A stretch of 64,000 nt of DNA from Paenibacillus auburnensis (GTDB lineage Bacteria; Bacillota; Bacilli; Paenibacillales; Paenibacillaceae). The stretch is from positions 297,399-361,398 of the forward strand of contig NZ_CAKMMG010000004.1 of assembly GCF_927798115.1 (NCBI RefSeq). Reading direction: 5' to 3'. This document shows positions 17,821-26,728 of this stretch, one piece after another; position 1 is the first letter of the stretch; every line of letters begins with the position of its first letter. Position numbers and translations under genes: made by a program. The notes beneath the pieces are model-generated. The model was given only the letters and a program-made list of their open reading frames with translations, was not told the origin of the DNA and searched no databases.

Positions 17821-18676
17821 GCTTATAGCTCAGCATGTATTCCGTATACCCGTCGATTACGCCGAGCTGCGGATCGTTCACGATCCATCCACCGGGAATG
17901 TCCATCTCCCGGCAGGCCAGCTCGAAATTGCAGGCTGCAATGCCGAGATCGATCCGCTGCATTTCAAAGCCCAGCTTGTTCCCGCTATAATTCGGCGTAT
18001 GCTGCAGATAGAAATGCGCCTGCCGCCGGTCAGCGGACAGCACGATCCGCCAGGGCTGCTTGTTGGAAGCCGAGGGGCCGAGCCGGACCATCTCCAGCGG
18101 TGCGGCCAGCCTGCCGGCGGACTCCGGAGCCAGCAGTCTTTCGAATCCCGAATCGAAATACAACTCGCGCCACGGCTTCTTCTGATCCGCCTTGACAATA
18201 TAACGCATAGTTGTGTCCAGCAGCCGCTGCTTCTCCCGTGCATAGCCAAGCGGTGTAATGCAGGGAATGATCTCTCCGGGCGCAAGCTCAAGCTCACGGG
18301 CAAAGGAATTGCGGTTAAAGGTTCCCCCAATCCAGCAGGTACCCAGGCCAAGGCCGGTAGCATAAAGAATAAGCTTATGAAAAATATATCCGAACTCCAG
18401 CAGCGCCGTCTGATCGTTGCGCACCACGCCCACCAGATAGGCCTGCGGATTCTGAATAATCCCGTATGCGCCGAGCTTGATGCCCTTGCCGTCTTCGCCC
18501 CCGCTTTTGGCCCAGATCCACTCCATCCTTGCCCTCCCCCCGAAGGGTCCGAGCAGATTTTCCTCCTGATGCAGATAGTCCATAATAGAAGCGTGAACCT
18601 CTTCCCCAATCGGTGTCGTCTCATAGGTGCGTACTGATTTCCGCTTCTCGATGATATCCATAACGGCGATACCCAT
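17813..18676 (-). CDS. Nitroreductase family protein (TM1586-like)
   Basis: This 287-residue protein has the nitroreductase opening (MDIIEKRKSVRTYETTPIGEE) and the FMN-binding duplicated-domain form of the TM1586-like group: GKGIKLGAYGIIQNPQAYLVG, TGLGLGTCWIGGTFNRN, and LGPSASNKQPWRIV. These are NAD(P)H-dependent flavoproteins of undefined substrate. AAGGGG precedes ATG 18676; ATG at 18661 is a second possibility. It is transcribed alone from a region with a 16-bp palindrome at 18782. Confidence 0.8.
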   Translation of the reverse strand: MGIAVMDIIEKRKSVRTYETTPIGEEVHASIMDYLHQEENLLGPFGGRARMEWIWAKSGGEDGKGIKLGAYGIIQNPQAYLVGVVRNDQTALLEFGYIFHKLILYATGLGLGTCWIGGTFNRNSFARELELAPGEIIPCITPLGYAREKQRLLDTTMRYIVKADQKKPWRELYFDSGFERLLAPESAGRLAAPLEMVRLGPSASNKQPWRIVLSADRRQAHFYLQHTPNYSGNKLGFEMQRIDLGIAACNFELACREMDIPGGWIVNDPQLGVIDGYTEYMLSYKLS

Positions 18677-18781
18677 TATTTCAGCCCCTTCCTCTACTCT
18701 CCCTGCTGCAGAAATTGCACGTTACCACTGGCCGGTTTGTAAAAGCTACGCCGAACGTAACTTTTTTCACATACTAATATT

Positions 18782-18797
18782 AACATCTATAGATGTT
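18782..18797. promoter_or_regulatory. 16-bp perfect palindrome AACATCTATAGATGTT
   Basis: This perfect 8+8 palindrome lies about 105 bp upstream of the nitroreductase start, in an AT-rich gap. It is the right size for an operator of a dimeric repressor such as MarR or TetR type. No regulator gene is adjacent, so the assignment is open. Confidence 0.4.
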
Positions 18798-18856
18798 TAT
18801 GCATAGCTTAAGGCCCAGAATGGAAGTTCCCGCAGACATGATCATTCTAAAAAATA

Positions 18857-18889
18857 GGCAAAGCCTGGGGAGCATCCTCAGGCTTTGCC
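18857..18889 (-). terminator. Rho-independent terminator of mprF
   Basis: An 11-bp perfect stem (GGCAAAGCCTG and complement) with an 11-nt loop is followed on the minus strand by TATTTTTT. It lies 11 bp beyond the mprF stop. Confidence 0.9.
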
Positions 18890-18899
18890 TTCTTCCGTT

Positions 18900-21551
18900 C
18901 TATTCCTTCTCCTGCGGATGACGGGAAACCAGCCGGACCAGATCCATAGTCAATATCGGCAGAATCAGCGAGGCGGGATAAGCCAGATATCTGGGCTCCC
19001 ACTGCGGATTGAATTTCTCCTTATAGCGGCGCAGACCGGCAAACCCGTACCAGTGTCCCCCCCGTACAAAGACAAGCCGCGCTACCTTCTCCTCCCGCAA
19101 TGCGCCGGAATTCTGCCCTACACTGGATAGGGGGGCATTGCCGAGATTAAACCACGCATAGCCTTGCGACTTCGCCCACTCCAGCAGATGGACAAACAGG
19201 TAGTCCATAGTGCCGTTCGGAGTATCCTTCCGGTGGCGCATTAAATCAATCGAAATGGTTGTTCCGCTATCATAGCAAGGTGCAATAGAGGCAAAAGCGG
19301 CGATTCTGCCTTCCGCCCCGCGCAGCAGCGCTATAGGTGCAAGCTGCATATAGGACGCTTTGAACCAGCCCAGGGAATATCCCTTTTCAGTGCGTCCGTC
19401 CAGCCACTCCTCCGATACAGCCTGGAGCTCCTGCAGCAGCGTCCCGGAATGCGGGGCTTCCGAAACCTCAAAGGTATAGCCTTCGCGTTCGAACCGGTTG
19501 CAGACGCTGCGCAGGTCGGAATTTTTTTTGCCGCTGAGTGTAAAGCCGGCGAGCGGTACTAGGGCTTCTTCGCCCAGCTTGAAGAAATGGTAGCCCTGCT
19601 CATGGTAGACCGGCAGAAACTCAGGCGTCGCCTGGTAAAATACAACGGATAGCCCGTATATATCCGCCGCCCGCCGGAATTCGCTGATCGCCTCGTTCAT
19701 CAGCGCTCTGGGGCCAAGCGGATCGCCCAGCACGACAAGCTTGTCCCTGGTTCTGGCAAAGGCGAACAGCACTTTTCCCTTCTGGGCCCAGTAGAAGCTT
19801 TTGTCCCCCAGAAACAGCATATGTGTCAAGGCATTCCCCTTCGTTCCGGCAAGGAAGTGCTCCAGCCGCTCCATATCTTTATCCGCTAAGATCTCCTCCG
19901 CCTTCCGCTGCGGACGGAGGACCGCCAGCATCGTCACAATGAGCCAGGACACCGCCAGGCTACCGGCCGCTGCCACCGCTACATTACTGTGCTGCTGCAG
20001 CCACTCCGGCCGGATGCCAGGCGGCAGATGCTTCATAAATCCGCGATGCGCGTAGCTGCCCAGCAGGTAATAACCAAGCGCGATAAGTGAGGTCAGCAGC
20101 AGCCACCACAGGGTACTCTGCTTGCTGACCGGTACGCTGATCCGGTAGAACCTTGATCTAGAAATCCACAGAATCAGGGCAACCAGCAGCAGAAACACCG
20201 CTTCCTCATAATCAAATCCCTTGGTGAACGCAAATATGGCCCCGCCGAACAACAGCACGCTGGTCCAGAGATACGCTCTCCTGACCCGCAGGGAGATGCC
20301 TCTGGACAGCAGGATCAGCAGAAATCCGATCAGCACCGATAAATGATGAGAAATTTGCATGACCGGCAGAGACAGCAGCTCCTCCGTCATCCGCAGCCGG
20401 TATAGCAGCCCAGGGGTTGCAGCAGACAGCAGCAGAATGAGCCCGCTCGCCAAAACCAGCTTACCAAGCGCCCAGAAGCCGAGATCACTCAGAAAAGTAT
20501 ACTGTCCGGGCCAGCCCCAGATTTTCTGCCAGATATTGAGCGAGGGCTCGAGCATTTCCCCGCTCTGGTCTGTGTTTTTTCTTCCCTGCAGTCCGATTTC
20601 CAGGGCAGCCAGTACAAGGCCGATCAGCCAGGGCACTACATAATAAAACAGCCGGTAGATCACCAGCACAGCCATAGCCTGGTCACTGTTATGTCCGAGC
20701 TGTGTGAGACCGAGCAGCGCAATGAGATCGAATGCGCCGATGCCCCCGGGGGCCATGCTCAGAATCCCTGCCACCGCAGCAACCAGATAGATGCTGAACA
20801 GCGTAACGAATTCTGCGCCGCCAAGCAGGTGGCTGCCGATTGTCCAGAACGTAATTCCGGCAAACAGCCATTCCAGAAAAGAGGCCCCTACTGAAGCCGC
20901 TACTGTAAACCAGGGGGTTCTACCCTGTCCCCGGTTAATCCACTTGGCAAACAGCGAGGAACGCTGGATAATCACAAAAAACGGTAAATAGAGCGCCATG
21001 CCCCAGACCGCGAAGATCAGCCATTTATGCTCGCGCATCAGTCCGTGGGCAGGAAGCAGGCCGGTCAGATTGCCCCAGGACAGCAGTGACAGGCCGGTAA
21101 TCATCAAGGGGGAGAGAAATACGAGCGCAGGAGCTAAGGCCGCAGCGGGCACACCGCTTTTCTTATAGAGCAGCGAGCGCAGGCCTATGCCGGCAAGTCC
21201 GGCAAACCCAATCAGATTGTTAAAGGTATTGGCAATCCAGGCGTAGCGGAAGGTGCTCCAGGCTCCGATCCTGAAACGGAAATGCTGCCGGATCAAATAA
21301 TCATAGGCGCTCATAACTGCCACCGAGAGCAGCGCAACCCCCATCATCTCCATAACGGCAGAAGCCGGCACATGCCGGAGTTCTCTTATCGTAAGCCCCA
21401 GGTGCACCTGCTTCAGCTCGTGCTGGCCTTCCCAATATACCAAGGCTATAATGGCCACCGGAAAGAGCATTCTTACCGCCCTTATCCGGTAGATGGACAA
21501 CAGCAGCCGTACAATCCGAAAACGTTCTAATGTCTGTTTAATTGAATGCAT
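18900..21551 (-). CDS. mprF: MprF: lysyl-phosphatidylglycerol synthase/flippase
   Basis: This 883-residue protein has the MprF layout. The N-terminal flippase part (about 1-340) contains GLRSLLYKKSGVP and MAPGGIGAFDLIALLGL; further membrane segments run to about 560. The cytoplasmic C-terminal DUF2156/GNAT-like synthase domain (about 575-875) contains GDPLGP, FYQATPEFLPVYHEQGYHFFKLGEEA and DLMRHRKDTPNGTMDYLFVHLLEWA. The enzyme transfers lysine (or another amino acid) from aminoacyl-tRNA to phosphatidylglycerol and flips the product, lowering the negative surface charge and giving resistance to cationic peptides. The amino acid used cannot be deduced. GGGAG precedes ATG 21551. Confidence 0.93.
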   Translation of the reverse strand: MHSIKQTLERFRIVRLLLSIYRIRAVRMLFPVAIIALVYWEGQHELKQVHLGLTIRELRHVPASAVMEMMGVALLSVAVMSAYDYLIRQHFRFRIGAWSTFRYAWIANTFNNLIGFAGLAGIGLRSLLYKKSGVPAAALAPALVFLSPLMITGLSLLSWGNLTGLLPAHGLMREHKWLIFAVWGMALYLPFFVIIQRSSLFAKWINRGQGRTPWFTVAASVGASFLEWLFAGITFWTIGSHLLGGAEFVTLFSIYLVAAVAGILSMAPGGIGAFDLIALLGLTQLGHNSDQAMAVLVIYRLFYYVVPWLIGLVLAALEIGLQGRKNTDQSGEMLEPSLNIWQKIWGWPGQYTFLSDLGFWALGKLVLASGLILLLSAATPGLLYRLRMTEELLSLPVMQISHHLSVLIGFLLILLSRGISLRVRRAYLWTSVLLFGGAIFAFTKGFDYEEAVFLLLVALILWISRSRFYRISVPVSKQSTLWWLLLTSLIALGYYLLGSYAHRGFMKHLPPGIRPEWLQQHSNVAVAAAGSLAVSWLIVTMLAVLRPQRKAEEILADKDMERLEHFLAGTKGNALTHMLFLGDKSFYWAQKGKVLFAFARTRDKLVVLGDPLGPRALMNEAISEFRRAADIYGLSVVFYQATPEFLPVYHEQGYHFFKLGEEALVPLAGFTLSGKKNSDLRSVCNRFEREGYTFEVSEAPHSGTLLQELQAVSEEWLDGRTEKGYSLGWFKASYMQLAPIALLRGAEGRIAAFASIAPCYDSGTTISIDLMRHRKDTPNGTMDYLFVHLLEWAKSQGYAWFNLGNAPLSSVGQNSGALREEKVARLVFVRGGHWYGFAGLRRYKEKFNPQWEPRYLAYPASLILPILTMDLVRLVSRHPQEKE

Positions 21552-21652
21552 GATTTCTCCCTGCCTTATTATGGGCGCATGCCTCTGATTCAGACATTTC
21601 AGCCGTTTCTATCTCCCCATTATACCAATTTCAGGGGAAGAAGGCTCATCCA

Positions 21653-21712
21653 GAGCAGCACCAAAAAGAGGACCCCTTCACGGCAAAGGTTGTCCTCTTT
21701 TTGGTGCTGCTC
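21653..21712 (-). terminator. Long perfect stem-loop after the FlxA-like gene
   Basis: Arms of 21 bp at 21653-21673 and 21692-21712 are perfectly complementary, with an 18-nt loop. They begin 14 bp past the FlxA-like stop on the minus strand. The outer part lacks an external T-run, but the stem itself contains TTTTT, so a shorter GAGGAC/GTCCTC hairpin followed by U's can form. It probably acts as a terminator; unusually long and perfect. Confidence 0.7.
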
Positions 21713-21726
21713 ACTGCGTTGCGATT

Positions 21727-22083
21727 TTAAACCCGAATGTCAAATCTGCCTTCACTGTCAGTGGTAGCGTTAGCGATTTGCTCTGCACTTGCTGCTGTAA
21801 GCGAATTGCTGTTAGCAGGTTTTTCAGGAGGTGCGCTTTGAGCTGCCGCAGAGGAACTGCTGCTCTTGGACTTCTGGGCAATCTGCGTCTCGATCTGCTT
21901 AATCTGCTGCTCTAGCTGTTTGGTTTTGGTTTCCTTGGTTTTTTCGTCGTCCTTACTGGACTGTACCTTCTCCAAGTCGGCCTCCAGCTTCGCTTTTTGT
22001 TTTTCCAGCGAGCTGGTATCAGTTGCACTTAAAGAGGTATAAGAAGTCGAAGCGGCGGTGGATGTAGCGGATGAAATATTCAT
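21727..22083 (-). CDS. FlxA-like small coiled-coil protein
   Basis: This 118-residue hydrophilic protein has a Ser/Thr-rich N-terminus, a coiled coil with Lys/Glu/Gln heptads at about residues 25-75 (SLEKQKAKLEADLEKVQ, then TKQLEQQIKQIETQIAQ), and a Ser/Ala/Pro-rich tail. This is the pattern of the FlxA-like family (PF14282), whose role is poorly known. In Escherichia coli flxA is under the flagellar sigma factor; whether that holds here is unknown. AAAGGAGGG precedes ATG 22083. Confidence 0.7.
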   Translation of the reverse strand: MNISSATSTAASTSYTSLSATDTSSLEKQKAKLEADLEKVQSSKDDEKTKETKTKQLEQQIKQIETQIAQKSKSSSSSAAAQSAPPEKPANSNSLTAASAEQIANATTDSEGRFDIRV

Positions 22084-22185
22084 GCTTGTCCCTCCTTTCA
22101 CCACTTCAATATAACCCCTGTACCCGAACCTAACGTTAAAATGGGCTGAAAGTTTGCTGAAAGTGCCTGAAGGAGGGAACTGCAG

Positions 22186-23091
22186 CTATCCCTGCTTCCC
22201 TGCGCCGGAATCAACGCCTGTGCTGCCTTTAGCCCTGGATTTGCGGTTGACCAGCATTACGCTCAGCAGGATAATGGCCAGTCCCGCCACCGTATTGGCA
22301 TAGACCGGCTCGTTCAGGAAGATAACCCCCCACATCAGCCCGAATACCGGAACCAGGAAAGTTACACTGACGGTTTTTACCGCACCCACACTCTGAATCA
22401 GGTAAAAATATAGTAAATAGGCGACAGCCGTACAAATGATAGATAAGCCGAGCACAGAGTAGACCGCTGCCGCTGACGGCAGATGCCGGGGAGCAAAAAT
22501 GACCGCGAGCGGAAGCAGCGCTACGGCTGCTCCAAGCTGCTGGCCGGCGGCAAGCGTAAGTGGTGCAAGGCCACGGCCGACACGGGCGGCATACAACCCT
22601 CCGAAGCTGTAAGAAAGCGCAGCCCCGAGGGAAAAGAAGACCGACAGCAGCACCCTTCCCTCAAGCGGCACCGGACTCCACCCGACCAGCACAGCCACGC
22701 CCAAAAGTCCGATAATTAAGCCGATGGATTTCGATATTCCCGGCTTCTCGCCAAGGGTTCCCCAGGCGGCAAGCGCTGCGAACATCGGAGTAGTCGCGTT
22801 AAGAATGGCTGCCAGTGAGGCGTTCAGCTCCAGTTCAGCCATGCAGATCAGTGTAAAAGGCAGTGCGGCGTTCAGCGCCCCAAGCAGCAGAAACTGCTTC
22901 CAGTGCCGCCCCATCCCAAGCGTCTTCCGTGTAATCCTGGCGTAGAGCAGTAAAGCAGCAGCAGCCAGCGTTACGCGGAGTTCTGTGGTAAACACCGGCC
23001 CCAGCTCAGGAGAGGCGATTCTCATAAACAGAAATGAAGCTCCCCAGGCAAATGCCAGCAGCAGCAGGACCGTAAAGTCTTTCCGGCTCAT
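22186..23091 (-). CDS. EamA/DMT-superfamily transporter (RhaT/YdcZ type)
   Basis: This 301-residue protein has ten hydrophobic segments in two repeated EamA halves (AFAWGASFLFMRIASPELGP in the first, VSVTFLVPVFGLMWGVIFLNE in the second). Such carriers export amino acids or other metabolites; the substrate is unknown. Its ATG overlaps the stop of the upstream MFS gene by 4 bp (ATGA), so the two are an exporter operon. The tail is short and basic. Confidence 0.85.
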   Translation of the reverse strand: MSRKDFTVLLLLAFAWGASFLFMRIASPELGPVFTTELRVTLAAAALLLYARITRKTLGMGRHWKQFLLLGALNAALPFTLICMAELELNASLAAILNATTPMFAALAAWGTLGEKPGISKSIGLIIGLLGVAVLVGWSPVPLEGRVLLSVFFSLGAALSYSFGGLYAARVGRGLAPLTLAAGQQLGAAVALLPLAVIFAPRHLPSAAAVYSVLGLSIICTAVAYLLYFYLIQSVGAVKTVSVTFLVPVFGLMWGVIFLNEPVYANTVAGLAIILLSVMLVNRKSRAKGSTGVDSGAGKQG

Positions 23092-24320
23092 CTATGATCC
23101 CCCTTCCTGCAGAGGAGCAAATAGGACAGGATGGAACAAAGGCCGGCACCGGCGATGACTACCGCCATCGGAATTGCCGTTTCGTCGCCGCCAAGGCCGA
23201 CCAGCGGAGCCACGCAGCCGCCCAGCAGCAGCGGCAATAGTCCGAGCAGCGCCGAGGCGCTTCCTGCCGATTCACCCTGGTCCTGCATGGCCAGTGAGAA
23301 GCTGGTCGTGCCGACCAATCCGACACTGGAGACCACAGCGAACAGGCAGAGCAGGATCGGCAGCAGGCCGCCTCCGGCCAGAACCGCGGCCAGCAGCAGT
23401 ACTCCGCCGAGCGTGCAGAGTGCAAGACCGCTGGCGAGCAGATTCCGTTCGCCAAGTCTCCCGGACAATCTGCCGGCAATCTGTCCGGAGAGGATAATGC
23501 CGAACCCGTTGACGGCAAAGATCAGACTGTACATTTGCGGAGAGATCCCGAACATATTCTGCAGGACAAATGAAGAACCCGAAATATACGCGAACATCGC
23601 TGCAGTAACAAAACCCTGGGAAAGGGCATAACCCATAAACCGTCCGTTGCCGAGCAGCCCGCGAAAGGTAAGCAGTGTTCCTCTAAGCCCGTTTCTCACG
23701 CGCCGCTCCTTCGGCAGCGTCTCCGGCAGCCGCAGCAGAATCATCGCGCAGAAGAGCAGCCCGGCGCAAAAGAGCACAATGAACACCCCCTGCCAGGAGG
23801 TTACTCTCAGCAGCTGCCCCCCGATAATCGGTGCAAAAATCGGCCCCAGCCCGTTGACAATCATCAGGAGTGAGAAGAACCTCGTTAATTCTGAGCCGCT
23901 GTACAGGTCACGGACTGCCGCCCGTGAGATGACCACTCCTACAGAGCCGGCAAAGCCCTGAATAAAGCGCAGCACGACCAGCAGGCCGATGGAGGGGCTG
24001 AATGCGCACAGCAATGAAGATACGGTATAGATCAGCATGCCAATCAGCAGCGGGCGGCGGCGTCCATGGACATCGCTGAGCGGTCCGGCCACCAGCTGAC
24101 CGGAGGCCAGTCCCAGCAGAAAGAAGGTCAGACTAAGCTGCACCAGCGCAGCACTGGTTCCGAAATGCATACCGAGCTCAGGCAGGGCAGGCAGATACAT
24201 ATCAATCGACAAAGGGCCAATCGTCGCAACGGCCCCCAGAATAAGTGCCAGCTGCAGCCTCTGTTTCCGTGACGGCCCTTCTGCCGAGAGCACGCGGTTA
24301 TCCATTTTTTCTCTGATCAT
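23088..24320 (-). CDS. Bcr/CflA-family multidrug efflux MFS transporter
   Basis: This 410-residue protein has twelve hydrophobic segments. It carries the Bcr/CflA marks: GPLSIDMYLPALPEL in helix 1, LGLASGQLVAGPLSDVHGRR (MFS motif A) and RFIQGFAGSVGVVISRAAVRDLYSG (motif C region). Members export drugs such as bicyclomycin or chloramphenicol by proton antiport; the actual substrate is unknown. The possible ribosome site AGGTAGG is 12 nt from ATG 24320; ATG at 24305 is an alternative. It is translationally coupled to the EamA gene. Confidence 0.88.
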   Translation of the reverse strand: MIREKMDNRVLSAEGPSRKQRLQLALILGAVATIGPLSIDMYLPALPELGMHFGTSAALVQLSLTFFLLGLASGQLVAGPLSDVHGRRRPLLIGMLIYTVSSLLCAFSPSIGLLVVLRFIQGFAGSVGVVISRAAVRDLYSGSELTRFFSLLMIVNGLGPIFAPIIGGQLLRVTSWQGVFIVLFCAGLLFCAMILLRLPETLPKERRVRNGLRGTLLTFRGLLGNGRFMGYALSQGFVTAAMFAYISGSSFVLQNMFGISPQMYSLIFAVNGFGIILSGQIAGRLSGRLGERNLLASGLALCTLGGVLLLAAVLAGGGLLPILLCLFAVVSSVGLVGTTSFSLAMQDQGESAGSASALLGLLPLLLGGCVAPLVGLGGDETAIPMAVVIAGAGLCSILSYLLLCRKGDHR

Positions 24321-24428
24321 GATACAATGACGCCTACCTTTCTGCAGAAACCCTCAGGCCTGTTTTTAGTAATCTTCATACTACCTGATCGGGGACAGAA
24401 TGTTCAATGCTTTTTCCCTAATCCAAAA

Positions 24429-24490
24429 AACCGCCCGCAGGAGCTTTTAAGAGGTTGTCAGCACTCTTAGCAGCGGCCCCACAGGCGGTT
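24429..24490 (-). terminator. Terminator of the mhq operon
   Basis: Outer arms AACCGCC/GGCGGTT enclose an inner TAAGAG/CTCTTA stem. On the minus strand the structure is followed directly by TTTTTT. It lies 29 bp past the last gene of the operon. Confidence 0.75.
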
Positions 24491-24518
24491 GCGGTGATAC
24501 TATTTTTCAGACTTGAAC

Positions 24519-25127
24519 TTAATTGATGTGCTGACCCAGCCAATTCCGGGCGGCCTCCACCTCGGCTGTACTGAGGCGATGGCCTTGATTCCCCCAGTGG
24601 GCAGTAACGTCCGCTCCCGCTCCCTGCAGCAGCTGCTCCAGTTCCCGGGTTTCCTCTGCCTTGATCAGCGGGTCATTGGTTCCCGCCCCGATGAATACGG
24701 AGACACCGGCAAGGGAAGGCAATGTCAGACCCCGCAGCGGAACCATCGGATGCAGCAGTACCGCAGAGCGGAAGATGCTTCCGTAATGGAAGAGCAGGCT
24801 GCCGGCAATGTTGGCTCCGTTGGAGTAGCCGACGGCGACGAGATTGTTGCTGTCGAAGCCGTACTGGGCAGCGGCACTGTCCAGGAACTGCTTCACCTCA
24901 TGGGTACGGAAGATCAGATCCTCCTCATCGAATACCCCTTCAGCGAGACGGCGGAAGTAACGCGGCATGCCATTCTCCAGCACATTTCCCCGGATACCCA
25001 GCACCGAGGAGCCGGGAGACAGCATTTCCGCCAGCGGGAGCAGATCATGTTCATTGCCGCCGGTGCCATGGAATAATACGAGGGTCGGCAGGGTGGCATC
25101 CGTACCTTTTTTAAAGACATGAATCAT
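24519..25127 (-). CDS. mhqD: Alpha/beta hydrolase, MhqD-like carboxylesterase
   Basis: This 202-residue phospholipase/carboxylesterase-type hydrolase has the oxyanion region VLFHGTGGNEHDLLPLAE, the nucleophile motif GYSNGAN (GxSxG) near residue 108, the acid in FIGAGTNDPL, and the catalytic histidine in GNQGHRLS. In Bacillus subtilis MhqD is part of the MhqR regulon induced by hydroquinones and other thiol-reactive electrophiles. The ATG overlaps the stop of the upstream dioxygenase by 4 bp, with GGAGGTG inside that gene. The natural substrate is not established. Confidence 0.85.
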   Translation of the reverse strand: MIHVFKKGTDATLPTLVLFHGTGGNEHDLLPLAEMLSPGSSVLGIRGNVLENGMPRYFRRLAEGVFDEEDLIFRTHEVKQFLDSAAAQYGFDSNNLVAVGYSNGANIAGSLLFHYGSIFRSAVLLHPMVPLRGLTLPSLAGVSVFIGAGTNDPLIKAEETRELEQLLQGAGADVTAHWGNQGHRLSTAEVEAARNWLGQHIN

Positions 25128-26074
25128 AGCTGGTTCACCTCCACTTCACGGATTTCAAACGGGCTCAGATTAGCTTCGATCACCGCACGATTGGGTTCAA
25201 ACCATACTGGCAGCATCAGCTTCTGCCCCAGTTTATCCGGGTCCTCATCACGGGCAAAGCCTGGAGGATCGGTAGCAATCTCGAACAGGATGCCGCCTTC
25301 CTCGCGGAAGTAGATGGCGTTAAAGTACTGGCGGTCCTGTACTGGCGTCGGCTGGTAACCATGACTCTGCACGGTCCGGCCCCACTGGAGCTGTTCGGCA
25401 TCATCTTTGGCACGCCACGCGATATGATGCACCGTACCTGTTCCTCCGCCGCCCTGAGGCACCGGCGCTGCTTTCAGGTCAATAATATTGCCAAGATCAC
25501 CTGTAGAGCGGAAACGGATATAACCGTCGCCTTCGGCGATCTGCTCAAGACCCAGCGTACGGGTCAGTGTATCCGCCGTTTTGTCAGGGTCCGTGCTGTA
25601 CAGGACCGCGCCTCCAAAGCCCTTAACCGCATGCTCGGTAGGTACTCCCCCGAAGGACCAGGTGCTGAGCGGACCCGCTTCGCGTTCTACCAGCTCGATC
25701 CGCAGGCCGTCATAATCGGCGAAAGACAGGTAGGACTCCGAAATCCGGGTTACTTTGGTCACCGGAATCTGGTAAGCAGCCAGCCGCTCCTCCCAGAATC
25801 CCAGCGATCCGGCCGGCACAGCGTAGGTGGTTACCCCAACCTGGCCGCCGCCGATTCTGCCTTTACGACCGGTCGCCCAAGGGAAAAAGGTGATGATCGT
25901 ACCGGGAGCACCCTGCTCATTCCCGAAATAGAGATGGTAGACCTCCGGAGCGTCAAAGTTAATTGTCTTCTTTACCAGTCTCAGCCCGAGAATCCCGGCA
26001 TAGAAATCGGCGTTGCGCTGCGCGTCCTTAACAAAAGCGGTAATATGGTGAATTCCTGCAGTTTGAAGTGTCAT
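25124..26074 (-). CDS. mhqO: Ring-cleaving dioxygenase of the VOC family, MhqO/MhqA-like
   Basis: This 316-residue protein has two VOC (glyoxalase/extradiol dioxygenase) modules. Metal ligands are visible in GIHHITAFVKD (His), GTVHHIAWRAKD (His) and GGILFEIATDPPGF (Glu). MhqO/MhqA-type enzymes are induced by hydroquinone and help remove it, probably by ring cleavage. ATG 26074 with GGAG upstream is preferred; the longer frame from 26128 has no ribosome site and does not match the family's N-terminus. It lies 100 bp downstream of the DoxX gene and overlaps the hydrolase gene. Confidence 0.88.
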   Translation of the reverse strand: MTLQTAGIHHITAFVKDAQRNADFYAGILGLRLVKKTINFDAPEVYHLYFGNEQGAPGTIITFFPWATGRKGRIGGGQVGVTTYAVPAGSLGFWEERLAAYQIPVTKVTRISESYLSFADYDGLRIELVEREAGPLSTWSFGGVPTEHAVKGFGGAVLYSTDPDKTADTLTRTLGLEQIAEGDGYIRFRSTGDLGNIIDLKAAPVPQGGGGTGTVHHIAWRAKDDAEQLQWGRTVQSHGYQPTPVQDRQYFNAIYFREEGGILFEIATDPPGFARDEDPDKLGQKLMLPVWFEPNRAVIEANLSPFEIREVEVNQL

Positions 26075-26173
26075 CTTAATCCATCTCCTTAAAAGTTTTT
26101 GTGAGGGTAAACCCCTTTGTATTTTCATCGTACAAAACTTACTTTGGAAGCCTATGCTTAGGTTTTGTGAGCA

Positions 26174-26575
26174 TTAGTTAAAGAACAGTGCATCCAGCGA
26201 AATCGAACCCGGACCGGTCAGCGCCACTGCGACTGCTACTACAAGTACTGTCAGCGGGAACTCTATCCCGTTAGCTGTTGACCAGAAGCCGTTAGGAGCA
26301 TGAACCTTGATAATCGCGCCCAGCATCGTTGCCGCAATCAGCACAGCTGCCACCGGTGTCAGCAGGCCGGCTGTAAACAATACGCCTCCGACCAGTTCCA
26401 TCAGTCCCGCCATTACTGCCATCGCTACCCCTGGCTTAATTCCGACAGATTCCATCCAACCTCCGGTTCCCTTCGGGCCGTAACCTCCAAACCAGCCAAA
26501 CAGCTTCTGCGCCCCATGTCCGATAAAAGCAACCCCGATCACAAGTCTCAATAACAATAATCCTACACTTACCAT
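26174..26575 (-). CDS. mhqP: DoxX-family membrane protein, MhqP-like
   Basis: This 133-residue protein has four hydrophobic segments and the DoxX signature (LLLRLVIGVAFIGHGAQKLF, then GLMELVGGVLFTAGLLTPVAA). B. subtilis MhqP, a DoxX protein, belongs to the hydroquinone-stress regulon with MhqO and MhqN. GGAGAG precedes ATG 26575. A 16-bp palindrome at 26608-26623, just upstream, fits repression by the neighbouring MarR-type protein. Confidence 0.85.
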   Translation of the reverse strand: MVSVGLLLLRLVIGVAFIGHGAQKLFGWFGGYGPKGTGGWMESVGIKPGVAMAVMAGLMELVGGVLFTAGLLTPVAAVLIAATMLGAIIKVHAPNGFWSTANGIEFPLTVLVVAVAVALTGPGSISLDALFFN

Positions 26576-26607
26576 AATAAACACTCTCCATTCTCTTCGA
26601 TTTAATT

Positions 26608-26623
26608 ATCTTAACCTTAAGAT
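26608..26623. promoter_or_regulatory. Palindrome ATCTTAA-CC-TTAAGAT, candidate MhqR operator
   Basis: Perfect 7-bp arms lie 33 bp upstream of the DoxX gene. Closely related ATCTTtAAG repeats occur in front of the marR gene at 27257-27288, as expected for an autoregulated MarR repressor. The B. subtilis MhqR box is likewise an ATCT...AGAT inverted repeat. Confidence 0.7.
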
Positions 26624-26728
26624 ATATGTTAAAAATTTTTTGACTACCCTAATCTTCAAACCGCTTCGCGGCTTGGCAAAAGCAAATGCGGAACCGTCAG
26701 GGACACTTCCATCCCGGCATTACTGGTT

